Source: Streptomyces kurssanovii
GTDB taxonomy: Bacteria > Actinomycetota > Actinomycetes > Streptomycetales > Streptomycetaceae
DNA: 64,000 bases
Assembly (NCBI RefSeq): GCF_014649695.1
Contig: NZ_BMTN01000006.1
Coordinates: 1-64,000 of the forward strand
Direction: 5' to 3'
Shown here: piece by piece, positions 54,975 to 64,000 of the stretch
Layout: the number at the start of each line of letters is the position of its first letter
How positions within the stretch are numbered: the first letter of the stretch is position 1
Notes under the pieces: generated by a model
What the model was told of the DNA's origin: nothing
What the model saw: only the letters and a program-made list of their open reading frames with translations
Database searches by the model: none
Made by a program: the position numbers and the translations under genes

Positions 54975-55832
54975 ATGAGTACGTTGCGCGGACGGGGCAC
55001 GGCCGACGGCCTGCCGGAGTGGGATCGCTGTGCGGTCATGGGAGTCGTCAATGTGACGCCTGACTCCTTCTCCGACGGCGGGCGCTGGTTCGACACCACG
55101 GCCGCGATCAAGCGCGGTCTCGAGCTGGTGGCCGAAGGCGCCGACCTCGTCGACGTGGGTGGCGAGTCCACCAGGCCCGGGGCCAGCCGGGTCGACGAGG
55201 ACGAGGAGCTCCGCCGCGTCGTCCCCGTCGTACGGGGCCTCGCCGCGGAAGGCGTCACCGTCTCCGTCGACACCATGCGCGCCGTGGTCGCGGAGCAGGC
55301 GGTCGCGGCCGGGGCCGTGCTCGTCAACGACGTCAGCGGCGGCCTCGCCGATCCCAGGATGGTCCCCGTCGTGGCCGCGACCGGCGCCCCGTTCGTGGTC
55401 ATGCACTGGCGGGGCTTCAGCGAGGACATGAACAGCCGCGCCGTCTACGGCGACGTGGTCGCCGAGGTGGTCGCCGAACTGCGCGCCCGTATGGAGGCCG
55501 TCGTCGAGGGCGGGATCGCCCCGGAGCGCATCGTCGTCGACCCGGGCCTCGGTTTCGCCAAGCAGGCGGAGCACGACCTCGCGCTCGTCGCGCATCTCGC
55601 GGAACTGCGGGCCCTCGGCCGTCCGGTCCTGGTGGCCGCTTCCCGTAAGCGCTTCCTCGGCCGCGTACTGGCCAAGGACGGCCCGCCGCCGCCCGCCCGT
55701 GAGCGGGACGCCGCCACCGCCGCGGTCTCCGCCATCTCCGCCCACGAGGGCGCCTGGGCGGTCCGGGTCCACGAGGTGCGGGCCACGGCCGACGCAGTCA
55801 GGGTCGCGCGGGCCGTCGAGGGCGCCCGGTGA
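54975..55832 (+). CDS. folP: dihydropteroate synthase
   Basis: The 285-residue enzyme condenses the pterin pyrophosphate with p-aminobenzoate; it is the sulfonamide target. Motifs: MGVVNVTPDSFSDGGRW (residues 22-38), LVDVGGESTRPGA, VNDVSGG and VVMHWRG, then VDPGLGFAKQ and VAASRKRFLG. Length is typical. The NTF2-like gene starts inside its stop codon (GTGA, 4-bp overlap), so the folate genes folP, NTF2-like, folB, folK form one plus-strand group with a 191-bp gap before folB. Confidence 0.96.
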   Translation: MSTLRGRGTADGLPEWDRCAVMGVVNVTPDSFSDGGRWFDTTAAIKRGLELVAEGADLVDVGGESTRPGASRVDEDEELRRVVPVVRGLAAEGVTVSVDTMRAVVAEQAVAAGAVLVNDVSGGLADPRMVPVVAATGAPFVVMHWRGFSEDMNSRAVYGDVVAEVVAELRARMEAVVEGGIAPERIVVDPGLGFAKQAEHDLALVAHLAELRALGRPVLVAASRKRFLGRVLAKDGPPPPARERDAATAAVSAISAHEGAWAVRVHEVRATADAVRVARAVEGAR

Positions 55833-56275
55833 GCCTGACCGACACCGAGCTCGTCGAGCAGGCCAACACCGCCTTCTACGAGACGATGGAACGCGGCGAC
55901 TTCGACGAGCTGTCCGACCTGTGGCTGGACGACGACATCTCGTGCATCCATCCCGGCTGGCCGGTGCTCTCCGGCCGCGGGGAAGTGCTCCGCTCGTACG
56001 CCCTGATCATGGCGAACACCGAGTACATCCAGTTCTTCCTCACCGACGTGAAGGTGCACCTGGCCGGTGACACGGCGCTGGTCACCTGTACGGAGAACAT
56101 CCTCAGCGGCGGTCCGGCGGAGGACGGCGGCGAGCTCGGGCCGCTCGTCGGCCAGCTGGTCGTGGCGACCAATGTGTTCCGCCGCACGGCCGACGGCTGG
56201 AAGATCTGGTCGCACCACGGCTCGCCGGTACTCACGGAAACCGACGGCGAAGAGGACGAGAACGGCCCCTCATAA
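55829..56275 (+). CDS. NTF2-like/SnoaL-type protein
   Basis: The 148-residue protein has the NTF2-like cone: N-terminal helix TELVEQANTAFYETMERGDFDELSDLW, then CIHPGWPVLSGRGEVLRSYALIMANTEYIQFFLTDVKVH and WKIWSHHGSPV. This fold is shared by SnoaL cyclases, ketosteroid isomerases and DUF4440 proteins. Its conserved place between folP and folB in Streptomyces suggests a role near folate metabolism, but the substrate is unknown. The GTG at 55829 is translationally coupled to folP. Confidence 0.87.
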   Translation: MSLTDTELVEQANTAFYETMERGDFDELSDLWLDDDISCIHPGWPVLSGRGEVLRSYALIMANTEYIQFFLTDVKVHLAGDTALVTCTENILSGGPAEDGGELGPLVGQLVVATNVFRRTADGWKIWSHHGSPVLTETDGEEDENGPS

Positions 56276-56295
56276 GTGGGTAGGGGCCAACAAGA

Positions 56296-56325
56296 GGGTT
56301 CGTCGCCGCGCATGCGCGGGTATAC
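56296..56325. repeat. solitary CRISPR-repeat-like dyad
   Basis: A 30-bp element around the perfect 14-bp palindrome CCGCGCATGCGCGG (56306-56319) reads, on the minus strand, GTATACCCGCGCATGCGCGG then CGACGAACCC. This resembles the type I-E repeat of many Streptomyces, of the form GTG-CNCCCGCGCATGCGCGGGGA-type. There is one copy only, no spacer array, and no cas genes in the window. It lies in the 191-bp gap between the NTF2-like gene and folB. It may equally be an ordinary GC dyad or terminator. Confidence 0.4.
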
Positions 56326-56466
56326 GCGCCTACCCGGCCTCTCGTGAGTCCTCCACGGCCCCATGGGCAGGTCCTGTCGGTGCGCGCAGGTAGATTCGAA
56401 CGCGGGCACCACGCCATCCGCATGTGGCCGCGTGCCCGCAGACCTACAGAAGCAGGAGTGATTCGC

Positions 56467-56826
56467 GTGGATCGTGTCGCGCTGCGCGGCCTCAAGGCCC
56501 GTGGGCACCACGGCGTTTTTCCCAAGGAGCGGGAAGAGGGCCAGACCTTCATCGTCGACCTGGTGCTCGGTCTGGACACCCGCCCCGCGGCGGCCGACGA
56601 CGACCTGGCGAAGACCGTGCACTACGGAGTGGTCGCGGAGGAGGTCGTCGCCGTCGTCGAGGGCGACCCGGTCGACTTGATCGAGACGCTGGCGGAGCGG
56701 ATCGCCCAGGTGTGCCTCAAACACGACCCCGTCGAGGAGGTCGAGGTGGTGGTGCACAAGCCGGACGCCCCGATCACGGTGCCCTTCGACGACGTCACCA
56801 TCACGATCACCCGGAGCCGAGTATGA
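56467..56826 (+). CDS. folB: dihydroneopterin aldolase
   Basis: The 119-residue enzyme makes 6-hydroxymethyl-dihydropterin. It has the family text VALRGLKARGHHGVFPKEREEGQTFIVDLVL, with the catalytic GHHGVFP start, DLIETLAERIAQVCL and VEVVVHKPDAPI. The GTG at 56467 follows AGGAG by 8 bases. It overlaps folK by 4 bp (ATGA). Confidence 0.95.
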   Translation: MDRVALRGLKARGHHGVFPKEREEGQTFIVDLVLGLDTRPAAADDDLAKTVHYGVVAEEVVAVVEGDPVDLIETLAERIAQVCLKHDPVEEVEVVVHKPDAPITVPFDDVTITITRSRV

Positions 56827-57422
56827 ACCAGGCAGCGAGCGACCCGACCGTGCAGCCGGTGCCATCGTCCGTCACGGAACAGGTCGACGCGGCCGACGTC
56901 ACCCTGTCCAACCCGAAGGACGCCGTGCTCTCCCTCGGCTCCAACCTCGGCAACCGCCTGGAGACCCTCCAGGGCGCCATCGACGCCCTGGAGGACACTC
57001 CGGGCCTCCGGGTGAAGGCCGTGTCTCCCGTGTACGAGACGGAGCCGTGGGGCGTCGACCCGGGCAGCCAGCCGTCGTACTTCAACGCGGTGGTCGTGAT
57101 CAGGACGACCCTGCCGCCGTCCTCGCTGCTGGAGCGCGGCCAGGCCATCGAGGAGGCTTTCGACCGCGTCCGCGACGAGCGCTGGGGCCCGCGCACCATC
57201 GACGTCGACATCGTCGCCTACGCGGACGTCGTGTCCGACGATCCGGCCCTCACCCTTCCGCATCCGCGCGCCCATCAGCGTGCCTTCGTCCTCGCCCCGT
57301 GGCACGACGTGCAGCCGGAGGCACAGCTCCCGGGCCGCGGCGCGGTGGCCGAGCTGCTGGCCGGTGTGGGCGCCGGCGGCGTCCAGCCGCGCGGCGACCT
57401 GGAACTGCGGCTGCCCGAGTAG
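56823..57422 (+). CDS. folK: 2-amino-4-hydroxy-6-hydroxymethyldihydropteridine pyrophosphokinase
   Basis: The 199-residue enzyme transfers pyrophosphate from ATP to the pterin made by FolB, feeding FolP. It has AVLSLGSNLGNRLETLQ, VSPVYETEPWGVDPGSQPSYFNAVV and RWGPRTIDVDIVAY, with the family Arg and two Asp. The first 30 residues are a polar extension not found in E. coli FolK. It is coupled to folB by an ATGA overlap. Confidence 0.95.
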   Translation: MNQAASDPTVQPVPSSVTEQVDAADVTLSNPKDAVLSLGSNLGNRLETLQGAIDALEDTPGLRVKAVSPVYETEPWGVDPGSQPSYFNAVVVIRTTLPPSSLLERGQAIEEAFDRVRDERWGPRTIDVDIVAYADVVSDDPALTLPHPRAHQRAFVLAPWHDVQPEAQLPGRGAVAELLAGVGAGGVQPRGDLELRLPE

Positions 57423-57499
57423 TCGTTAGGCTCGTACGGAACGATCTCCCGCGGCGGCGTCGGCGGGTCACGAACGACAGGCGAAGGGCGGCTTTCTCG

Positions 57500-57988
57500 G
57501 TGAAGCAACTACGGCTCGGTGTGCTGGCCGGTCTCTTCGCCGTGGCAGGAGTCCTTTCCTGGGGCGGCGCCCGCCTGTGGGACTCATTGGGCACCCTGCC
57601 GAGCGTGCCGCTGGCCGCGCCGATCGTGCTCGCCGCGATCGCCGTCGTCCTCGCCGCCACCGCTCTCTCTCTGCGCGCCCGCCTTCGGGCGCAGCGCGAA
57701 CGCCGGCCGGGCGCCAAGGGCGTCGAGCCTCTGATGGCCGCCCGCGCGGTCGTCTTCGGCCAGGCGAGCGCCCTGGTGGCGGCCCTCGTCAGCGGCATGT
57801 ACGGCGGCACGGGCGTGTTCCTGCTGGGCTCACTCGACGTCCCGGCCCGCCGCGACCAGGCGATCTACGCCGGTTTCGCGGTGGTGACCGGCATCGCCGT
57901 GATCGCCGCCGCCGTCTTCCTGGAGCGGGTCTGCAAGCTCCCGGAGGACGGCGACGACGAGAACGGCGGCGGCGCGGCCAGGACCTGA
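57500..57988 (+). CDS. DUF3180 membrane protein
   Basis: The 162-residue protein has four membrane helices: about 5-25 (RLGVLAGLFAVAGVLSWGG), 38-58 (APIVLAAIAVVLAATALSL), 80-105 (ARAVVFGQASALVAALVSGMYGG) and 122-142 (AGFAVVTGIAVIAAAVFLE). The pattern matches the actinobacterial DUF3180 family, often found next to folK. Function unknown. The GTG at 57500 is used; upstream frame bases give no start. It follows folK by 77 bp. Confidence 0.85.
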   Translation: MKQLRLGVLAGLFAVAGVLSWGGARLWDSLGTLPSVPLAAPIVLAAIAVVLAATALSLRARLRAQRERRPGAKGVEPLMAARAVVFGQASALVAALVSGMYGGTGVFLLGSLDVPARRDQAIYAGFAVVTGIAVIAAAVFLERVCKLPEDGDDENGGGAART

Positions 57989-58032
57989 CGCCGGGCCGCC
58001 CCCGCCAGGCCGGCTTCGCGCCGCCCCTCCGG

Positions 58033-59028
58033 TCAGAGCAGCGTGCCGCCCTCCACCTCGGTGGACGACAGGATCGCCGAGAGCCGCTCGAGCACCTCCC
58101 CCGGCAGCTTCACCCTCCCCGCCGCCAGGTTCTCCTGGATGTGCGCGGGCGTCCGGCTGCCCGGAATCGGGACCGCGCGCTCGTCCTGGTGCAGCAGCCA
58201 TGCCAGCGCCAGCTGGGCGGGCGTGATCGACAGCTCGGCCGCGATGCCGCGGACCGGGGCGAAGCGGTCGTTGTTGGCCTTGAGGTTGGCGGCGGCGAAG
58301 CGCGGCGCGTTCTGCCGGAAGTCGCCTTCCTTGACCTCGCTGACGGCGCCGCTGAGGAATCCGCTGCCCAGCGGGGACCACGGCACGATACCCACGCCCA
58401 GCTCCCGTGCGGCCGCCAGCAGCTCCGGGTCGATCGGCCGCCACATCGACCACTCGGTCTGCACGGCCGCCACCGGGTGGACGGCATGCGCGGCGCGCAA
58501 CTGCGCGGCGGTCACATTGGACAGACCGAGGTGCAGGACGAGGCCGTCCTCGACCAGCTCGGCGACCGCGCCGACGGTGTCCTCCAGCGGCACCTGCGGG
58601 TCCGGGAAGTGCGGGTAGTACAGGTCGATCCGGTCCGTACCGAGGCCGCGCAGGCTCGCTTCCGCGTAGCCGCGGACATGCTCCGGCGCGGCGTTGACGG
58701 CCAGCTCGCCGAAGGCGAAACCGACGGGGAACGGATGCGGTTCGACACCTTCCGGCAACCGGAAGCCGAACTTCGTGGCGATGGCGACCTCGTCCCGCCT
58801 GCCACGCAGGGCCCTGCCGATGAGCTGCTCGTTGTGGCCGTCGGTTCCGTAGCCGTCGGACGTGTCGATGAACGTGGCGCCGGCGTCGACGGCGGCGAGC
58901 AGTGCCCGCTCGCCGCGCTCGTCATCGATCTCGCCGTACACACCGGGGGAAAGGACCATCGCGCCGAAGCCGAGTGCGGAGACCTCGAGGCCACCGAGTC
59001 GGCGCGTGGGCAGCAGTTGTTCGGTCAT
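58033..59028 (-). CDS. aldo/keto reductase
   Basis: The 331-residue NADPH-dependent oxidoreductase has the (beta/alpha)8 AKR fold: FIDTSDGYGTDGHNEQLIGRAL (Asp and Tyr of the tetrad), IATKFGF (Lys), LYYPHFPDP (His), GLSNVTAAQL and VPWSPLGSGFLSG, VPIPGSRTPAHIQEN for the cofactor phosphate. Subfamily substrate is unknown; its closest look is the AKR11/AKR13 type. It is convergent with the DUF3180 gene and reads in the same direction as folE, which ends 76 bp upstream. Confidence 0.92.
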   Translation of the reverse strand: MTEQLLPTRRLGGLEVSALGFGAMVLSPGVYGEIDDERGERALLAAVDAGATFIDTSDGYGTDGHNEQLIGRALRGRRDEVAIATKFGFRLPEGVEPHPFPVGFAFGELAVNAAPEHVRGYAEASLRGLGTDRIDLYYPHFPDPQVPLEDTVGAVAELVEDGLVLHLGLSNVTAAQLRAAHAVHPVAAVQTEWSMWRPIDPELLAAARELGVGIVPWSPLGSGFLSGAVSEVKEGDFRQNAPRFAAANLKANNDRFAPVRGIAAELSITPAQLALAWLLHQDERAVPIPGSRTPAHIQENLAAGRVKLPGEVLERLSAILSSTEVEGGTLL

Positions 59029-59104
59029 ACGACCGATCCTTGCAGCAACTCCCGGTTGTCACCGGAAAGTTGGCGAAGAACGCGGCCCTGTCCGGAGTGT
59101 GGGA

Positions 59105-59710
59105 TCAGCGCGCCATGATCAGGCTCATCGCCTCGTTGCGCGTCGCGGGGTCACGCAGCTGACCGCGGACCGCCGAAGTGATCGTCTTGGCCCCAGGCTT
59201 GCGGATACCGCGCATCGACATGCACATGTGCTCGCACTCGACGACGACGATGACGCCCCGGGGTTCCAGGATCTCCATCAGGGAGTCGGCGATCTGGGTG
59301 GTCATCCGCTCCTGCACCTGTGGCCGGCGCGCGAAGACGTCCACCAGCCGGGCCAGCTTGGACAGGCCGGTGATCTTGCCGCTGGTGGACGGGATGTAGC
59401 CGACATGCGCCACACCCCTGAAGGGGACCAGGTGGTGCTCACACGTCGAGTACACCTCGATGTCCTTGACGAGCACCATCTCGTCGTGGCCGAGGTCGAA
59501 CGTCGTCGTCAGGACGTCCTCCGGCTGCTGCCACAGACCGGCGAATATCTCCTTGTACGCCCGCGCCACGCGCGCGGGCGTCTCACGCAGACCCTCGCGG
59601 TCCGGGTCCTCGCCGACCGCGATGAGCAATTCACGAACGGCGTTCTCCGCCCGCTTCTCGTCGAAATCGGCGAGATAGCCCTCGCCGTCCAGCGTCACCG
59701 GGTCGGTCAT
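59105..59710 (-). CDS. folE: GTP cyclohydrolase I
   Basis: The 201-residue enzyme opens GTP to dihydroneopterin triphosphate, the first step of folate synthesis. It has the zinc and substrate motifs [30 protein letters not shown], and [18 protein letters not shown]. With folP, folB and folK it completes much of the pterin branch in this window. The ATG at 59710 begins the standard N-terminus. The -10 (TAGCCT, minus strand of 59761-59766) sits in the loop of the ftsH terminator hairpin. Confidence 0.96.
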   Translation of the reverse strand: MTDPVTLDGEGYLADFDEKRAENAVRELLIAVGEDPDREGLRETPARVARAYKEIFAGLWQQPEDVLTTTFDLGHDEMVLVKDIEVYSTCEHHLVPFRGVAHVGYIPSTSGKITGLSKLARLVDVFARRPQVQERMTTQIADSLMEILEPRGVIVVVECEHMCMSMRGIRKPGAKTITSAVRGQLRDPATRNEAMSLIMAR

Positions 59711-59745
59711 CTGTGCCTCGTTCCTCTGCTCCGACGTGGCGCGAA

Positions 59746-59787
59746 AACGCCGCACCTCCCAGGCTAGAACCCGGGAGGTGCGGCGTT
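59746..59787 (-). terminator. ftsH terminator overlapping the folE promoter
   Basis: Perfect 15-bp arms AACGCCGCACCTCCC (59746-59760) and GGGAGGTGCGGCGTT (59773-59787) enclose a 12-base loop that holds TAGCCT on the minus strand, 50 bp before folE. The same DNA thus looks like the end of ftsH and the start of folE transcription. Confidence 0.8.
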
Positions 59788-59826
59788 CATTCCGGGCCGG
59801 TGGCCCTGGAGCGACGAATGCCCTGG

Positions 59827-61869
59827 TCAGGCCTCCGGACGCTCCTCCGGGACCGGCTCGGCGGACGCCTTGGTGACATCGGTCACCGTGGTCGCCGTGG
59901 CCGAGGCCGACGTCGCACCGTTCGCGGCGCCGTTGGTCAGGGCCAGCTCCTTGGGCGAGAGCACCGGCGGGCGGGTGGAAGGCGTACGCCGCGAGGAGCC
60001 GGTCCACGCCGGGCGAGCCGGGCGCTTCACGATCGGCGCGAAGATCTCCGCGATCTCCTCCTTGCCGAGCGTCTCCTTCTCCAGCAGCTGGAGGACCAGG
60101 TTGTCGAGGACGTCGCGGTTCTCGACGAGGATCTCCCAGGCCTCGTTGTGCGCGGTCTCGATGAGCTTCTTGACCTCTTCGTCGACCAGCGCCGCGACCT
60201 CTTCCGAGTAGTCGCGCGGGTGGGACATCTCCCGGCCGAGGAACGGCTCGGTGTTGTCACCGCCGAACTTGATCGCACCCAGCCGCTCGGTCATGCCGTA
60301 CTGCGTGACCATCGCGCGGGCCGTGGCGGTGGCCTTCTCGATGTCGTTCGCCGCGCCCGTGGTCGGGTCGTGGAAGACGAGCTCCTCGGCCGCACGCCCG
60401 CCCAGCATGTACGCGAGCTGGTCGAGCATCTCGTTGCGGGTGGTCGAGTACTTGTCCTCTTCCGGGAGCACCATCGTGTAGCCGAGGGCACGGCCCCGGG
60501 ACAGGATCGTGATCTTGTGGACCGGGTCGGAGTTGGGCGAGGCCGCCGCGACCAGGGCGTGACCGCCCTCGTGGTACGCGGTGATCTTCTTCTCCTTGTC
60601 GGACATGATCCGGGTCCGCTTCTGCGGGCCCGCCACGACACGGTCGATCGCCTCGTCCAGCGCGTGGTTGTCGATCAGCTTCTTGTCGCCGCGCGCGGTC
60701 AGGAGCGCGGCTTCGTTCAGCACGTTCGACAGGTCGGCGCCGGTGAAGCCGGGCGTGCGCCGGGCAACGGCGCCCAGGTCCACGTCCGGAGCGACCGGCT
60801 TGCCCTTCTGGTGGACCTTGAGGATCTCCAGACGGCCCTGCATGTCCGGCCGGTCGACCGCGATCTGCCGGTCGAAGCGGCCCGGACGCAGCAGCGCCGG
60901 GTCGAGGATGTCGGGCCGGTTGGTGGCGGCGATCAGGATGACGCCGCCCTTCACGTCGAAGCCGTCCATCTCGACGAGCAGCTGGTTCAGCGTCTGCTCG
61001 CGCTCGTCGTGGCCACCGCCGAGACCCGCACCACGGTGCCGGCCGACGGCGTCGATCTCATCGACGAAGACGATCGCCGGGGCGTTCGCCTTGGCCTGCT
61101 CGAAGAGGTCGCGGACCCGGGAGGCACCGACACCGACGAACATCTCGACGAAGTCGGAACCGGAGATCGAGTAGAACGGGACGCCCGCCTCGCCGGCGAC
61201 GGCGCGTGCGAGCAGCGTCTTACCCGTACCGGGCGGGCCGTAGAGCAGCACACCCTTCGGGATCTTGGCGCCCACCGCCTGGAACTTGGCCGGCTCCTGG
61301 AGGAACTCCTTGATCTCGTGGAGCTCCTCGACGGCCTCGTCGGACCCCGCCACGTCGGCGAAGGTCGTCTTCGGGGTGTCCTTGGTGATCAGCTTGGCCT
61401 TGGACTTCCCGAAGTTCATGACTCGGGAGCCGCCGCCCTGCATCTGGTTCATCAGGAACAGGAAGACCACGACGATCAGCACGAAGGGCAGCAGGGAGAG
61501 CAGGACCGAGACGAACGGGCTCTGCTTCGACGGCGAGACCGTGTAACCGTCCTCGATCTCACCGGCCTGGAACTTCTCCTGCAGCTTGTCGGCCAGGTCG
61601 GCACCCTGGGTGCCGATGTAGCTGGCCTGCACCTTGCTGCTGTTGTCGACCTTCTGGTCTTCCTTGAGCTCGATCTTGATGATCTGCTCGTCACCAGTGG
61701 TGAGTTTTGCCTGCTTGACCTGGTTCTTGTCGATCGCCTGGACGACCTCGCCGGTGTCAACCGTCTTGTAGCCACCGGACGAGCCGACGACCTGCATCAG
61801 CACGACCACGGCGAGGACGGCCAGCACGATCCACATGACCGGCCCACGGAAGTATCGCTTCACGTCCAT
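59827..61869 (-). CDS. ftsH: ATP-dependent zinc metalloprotease FtsH
   Basis: The 680-residue membrane protease degrades damaged membrane and short-lived proteins. Two membrane helices (about 10-27 and 108-130) flank a periplasmic domain; the AAA module has Walker A GPPGTGKT (Lys217), Walker [13 protein letters not shown] and the second region of homology ([19 protein letters not shown]). The zinc site is HEGGH at 433-437, where most FtsH have HEAGH. The Ala/Thr-rich C-terminus is long. The ATG at 61869 starts it. hpt is upstream, 162 bp away, so ftsH probably has its own promoter. Confidence 0.97.
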   Translation of the reverse strand: MDVKRYFRGPVMWIVLAVLAVVVLMQVVGSSGGYKTVDTGEVVQAIDKNQVKQAKLTTGDEQIIKIELKEDQKVDNSSKVQASYIGTQGADLADKLQEKFQAGEIEDGYTVSPSKQSPFVSVLLSLLPFVLIVVVFLFLMNQMQGGGSRVMNFGKSKAKLITKDTPKTTFADVAGSDEAVEELHEIKEFLQEPAKFQAVGAKIPKGVLLYGPPGTGKTLLARAVAGEAGVPFYSISGSDFVEMFVGVGASRVRDLFEQAKANAPAIVFVDEIDAVGRHRGAGLGGGHDEREQTLNQLLVEMDGFDVKGGVILIAATNRPDILDPALLRPGRFDRQIAVDRPDMQGRLEILKVHQKGKPVAPDVDLGAVARRTPGFTGADLSNVLNEAALLTARGDKKLIDNHALDEAIDRVVAGPQKRTRIMSDKEKKITAYHEGGHALVAAASPNSDPVHKITILSRGRALGYTMVLPEEDKYSTTRNEMLDQLAYMLGGRAAEELVFHDPTTGAANDIEKATATARAMVTQYGMTERLGAIKFGGDNTEPFLGREMSHPRDYSEEVAALVDEEVKKLIETAHNEAWEILVENRDVLDNLVLQLLEKETLGKEEIAEIFAPIVKRPARPAWTGSSRRTPSTRPPVLSPKELALTNGAANGATSASATATTVTDVTKASAEPVPEERPEA

Positions 61870-62031
61870 CCATACGGGGCGGTGTCGCCCCGTCCCTCCT
61901 GCCCGTAGGTAAATGCTGCTGTGAGAAAAGACAACTGCTCTTCGGACGGTACCTCAGCATGGACGCCGACGACCGCCTTCCCCTGCTCCAACGGCGAAAA
62001 GGCGGGCTTGGTTCCCCGGCGTGCCGTTGCT

Positions 62032-62586
62032 TCAGCCTCCGTAGACGTGCGGCGCCAGCGTGCCCACGAACGGGAGGTTCCGGTACTTCTCCGCGTAATC
62101 GAGGCCATATCCGATGACGAACTCGTTCGGGATGTCGAACCCGATCCACTTCACATCGATCGCGACCTTGGCCGCGTCCGGCTTCCGCAGCAGGGTGCAG
62201 ACCTCGAGTGAGGCCGGCTCCCGGGAGCCCAGGTTCGACAGCAGCCACGACAGGGTCAGGCCCGAGTCGATGATGTCCTCGACGATCAGGACGTGCTTGC
62301 CCTTGATGTCGGTGTCGAGGTCCTTGAGGATGCGGACCACACCGGACGACTGGGTGCCGGCGCCGTACGAGGACACCGCCATCCAGTCCATCGTGACGGG
62401 AGTGGACAGCGCGCGCGCCAGGTCCGCCATCACCATCACCGCGCCCTTGAGGACTCCGACGATGAGCAGGTCCTTGCCCGCGTACTCTGCGTCGATCTTC
62501 GCGGCCAGCTCGACGAGCTTCGCGTCGATCTCTTCCTTGGTGATGAGCACCGACTGAAGGTCGGTGCTCATGTCCTTCTCGTTCAC
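62032..62586 (-). CDS. hpt: hypoxanthine(-guanine) phosphoribosyltransferase
   Basis: The 184-residue purine-salvage enzyme has the PRPP-binding motif [18 protein letters not shown], the N-terminal [16 protein letters not shown], the flexible loop region [11 protein letters not shown], and [27 protein letters not shown]. The GTG at 62586 is used because Streptomyces homologs have a few residues before MSTDLQ; an ATG at 62571 is an alternative. It is 23 bp after tilS, and tilS-hpt-ftsH order is widespread. Confidence 0.95.
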   Translation of the reverse strand: MNEKDMSTDLQSVLITKEEIDAKLVELAAKIDAEYAGKDLLIVGVLKGAVMVMADLARALSTPVTMDWMAVSSYGAGTQSSGVVRILKDLDTDIKGKHVLIVEDIIDSGLTLSWLLSNLGSREPASLEVCTLLRKPDAAKVAIDVKWIGFDIPNEFVIGYGLDYAEKYRNLPFVGTLAPHVYGG

Positions 62587-62609
62587 CCGCGTCGCTTTCT
62601 CTCGGCGGT

Positions 62610-63653
62610 TCAGCCTTGCCGAATGACCAGTCTGCCACCCTGGCGCCGCGCTTCGACCCGGCCGGGCAGGTTGATGGCGCCCTGACCGCGCCATCCGGTG
62701 ATGAGGCGGTCGACTTCCTCGACGTGCCGGGCGAACAGCGATCCTGCGGGCGCCCCGGCCTCGATCACGGCCCGGCGCAGCACCCGGCGGCGCACCGCGG
62801 GCGGCAGGACGTAGAGCTTGGCGCATTCCAGCCGGCCGCTCTCGTCCCGCACGGTGGCCTCCGCGTCGGCGGCCCAGCTGTCGAGGGCGTCGGCATCGTC
62901 GCGGGAGAGCTGGGCGGTACGGGCCAGGGCCTCGACGACGCCCTTGCCGAGCGCCTTCTCCAGGGCGGGCAGCCCCTCGTGGCGCAGCCGGGAGCGGGTG
63001 TACGCGGGGTCGGCGTTGTGCGGGTCGTCCCACACGGGCAGCGACTGGACCATGCAGGCCTTGCGGGCGGTCTGCCGGTCGATGTGGAGGAAGGGCCGGC
63101 GGTAGCGGCCGGCGGTGCCCGACACGGCGGCCATCCCGGACAGTGAGCGGATGCCGGAGCCTCTGGCGAGTCCGAGCAGCACGGTCTCCGCCTGGTCGTC
63201 GCGGGTGTGGCCGAGCAGCACGGCAGCGGCCCCGTGGCGCTCGGCGGCGTCGTCCAGAGCGGCGTAGCGGGCGTCACGGGCCGCGGCCTCCGGCCCGCCC
63301 GCGCGGCCGACCCGGACGGCGATGGCCTCGACCGGGTCCAACTGCATCGCGGTGAGGCGTGCGGCGACCTCGGCGGCGCGCATGCCGGAGCCGTCCTGGA
63401 GGCCGTGGTCGACGGTGATGCCGCCGGCCCGGACGGAAAGTTTGCGGGCCTCGAAGGCGAGGGCGGAGGCGAGCGCCATGGAATCAGCACCGCCGGAGCA
63501 CGCCACGAGGACGAGCGGGGGTTCGCTCGCGGGCGCCGGGCCCGGGGCGGAGTGCGCGAAGCGTGCGGCGTTCTCTGTCTGGTCGGTGAGTACGTCGTGG
63601 AGTACGCGGCGGACCGCCAGGCGTATCGCCGCGACCGCAGGATGGGGACCCAT
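62610..63653 (-). CDS. tilS: tRNA(Ile)-lysidine synthetase
   Basis: The 347-residue enzyme converts the C34 of tRNA-Ile2 (CAU) to lysidine, so it reads AUA. It has the PP-loop [14 protein letters not shown] (SGGADS), [32 protein letters not shown] and [19 protein letters not shown]. It is the short actinobacterial form, without the full C-terminal domains of E. coli TilS. The ATG at 63653 follows AAGGG. The upstream gap (63654-63889) separates it from a protease gene. Confidence 0.95.
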   Translation of the reverse strand: MGPHPAVAAIRLAVRRVLHDVLTDQTENAARFAHSAPGPAPASEPPLVLVACSGGADSMALASALAFEARKLSVRAGGITVDHGLQDGSGMRAAEVAARLTAMQLDPVEAIAVRVGRAGGPEAAARDARYAALDDAAERHGAAAVLLGHTRDDQAETVLLGLARGSGIRSLSGMAAVSGTAGRYRRPFLHIDRQTARKACMVQSLPVWDDPHNADPAYTRSRLRHEGLPALEKALGKGVVEALARTAQLSRDDADALDSWAADAEATVRDESGRLECAKLYVLPPAVRRRVLRRAVIEAGAPAGSLFARHVEEVDRLITGWRGQGAINLPGRVEARRQGGRLVIRQG

Positions 63654-63889
63654 GTCCGGTGCCCTTCGTGAACGGTTCGGGAGTGGGGTGACTCGGTCGA
63701 GTCGGACGATCAGGACGGCCACTGGACGAAGACCGTCACTCCGAGAGCAGTCACTCAGAGTGCGTCGATGGTGACAGAACCGAGCCAATACCCGAGCATT
63801 GCACGCCTATCCACAGCCCACGGTCCCTCGGACGGGTGATTGGAGGGGCGCCCTTCTGCCGATGCCCGCCTGTCTTTCGCGACTCTCCT

Positions 63890-64000
63890 CTATGGCGCGC
63901 CCTCCCCCTTGCGGTGCACTCGCGCGACCCAGTCCGCCGGTTTGGCGATCTCCGCCTTGGTGGGGAGCGTGTTCGGTGAGGTCCAGACGCGGTTGAACCC
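63890..64000 (-). CDS. zinc-dependent metalloprotease (DUF2342-like), C-terminal 36 codons only
   Basis: On the minus strand an open frame enters from the right edge and ends in TAG at 63890. The last residues, FNRVWTSPNTLPTKAEI then AKPADWVARVHRKG, match my recollection of the end of the actinobacterial DUF2342 metalloprotease family that lies upstream of tilS in Streptomyces. Only the tail is visible, so the catalytic HExxH cannot be checked. Confidence 0.7.
   Translation of the reverse strand, partial: GFNRVWTSPNTLPTKAEIAKPADWVARVHRKGEGAP

Noticed and set aside
56276-56466. A CRISPR array
   Set aside because: Only one repeat-like unit, no second copy at 50-70 bp spacing and no cas gene in the window.

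Overview
The window is about 72% G+C, uses G/C-ending codons throughout, and has many leaderless genes. Its gene order (trpS, proC, ilvD, radA, disA, mutY, sigE-cseABC, clpC, lsr2, NAD/CoA genes, nuoD2, folate genes, ftsH, hpt, tilS) matches the chromosomal core of Streptomyces; from memory it corresponds roughly to S. coelicolor SCO3334-SCO3407. No insertion sequence, prophage or integrase was seen, so this is vertically inherited chromosome. All assignments rest on reading motifs and protein text; no database was searched.

Layout. 1-0.5 kb: the 5' end of a 16S rRNA gene (minus strand) and its multi-promoter leader. 0.7-1.9 kb: a tryptophanyl-tRNA synthetase gene preceded by a 13-codon leader peptide with tandem Trp codons and a classical 1:2/2:3/3:4 attenuator. 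1.9-5.4 kb: proC, an ABC exporter with a striking leaderless promoter/palindrome, and two small proteins. 5.5-7.7 kb: a membrane Ser/Thr kinase with a PQQ-propeller sensor. 7.8-13 kb: ilvD, a TetR regulator, a TIM-barrel isomerase, a Ppx/GppA phosphatase and an unknown Cys-rich protein. 13-20.6 kb: a membrane sigma-like/zinc-finger/BACON fusion, radA, disA (c-di-AMP synthesis), a membrane-anchored protein, a PAP2 phosphatase and mutY. 20.8-24.2 kb: the sigE-cseA-cseB-cseC cell-envelope stress operon, followed by an M23 peptidase and a PBP4-type D-Ala-D-Ala carboxypeptidase (envelope theme).

27.1-27.9 kb is a non-coding degenerate repeat array. Then come clpC with two ClgR-like boxes, a SCO3374-family gene convergent with lsr2, and an orphan BlaI-type repressor next to an N-acetylglutamate synthase. 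34-39.6 kb is a tight operon DUF2520-panC-nadB-nadC-coaX that joins pantothenate/CoA and NAD synthesis. 39.7-44.6 kb holds a threonine-aldolase-like enzyme, a 53-aa small gene, an ArsR-type regulator and a NarL-type two-component system. 44.7-46.8 kb holds a MidA/NDUFAF7-type methyltransferase translationally coupled to a stand-alone nuoD. 47-54.8 kb: a coiled-coil membrane protein, an OpuC-type osmoprotectant importer, an esterase and an MprF/LysX-like lysyltransferase.

55-64 kb: folate genes folP, folB, folK and folE, interleaved with an NTF2-like protein, a DUF3180 protein and an aldo/keto reductase, followed on the minus strand by ftsH, hpt and tilS and the last 36 codons of a probable zinc metalloprotease. 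The most notable regulatory or evolutionary items are the trp attenuator, the methyltransferase-nuoD pair, a 60-bp intergenic shadow copy of an isomerase gene, the repeat array, a solitary CRISPR-repeat-like dyad and the leaderless promoters.
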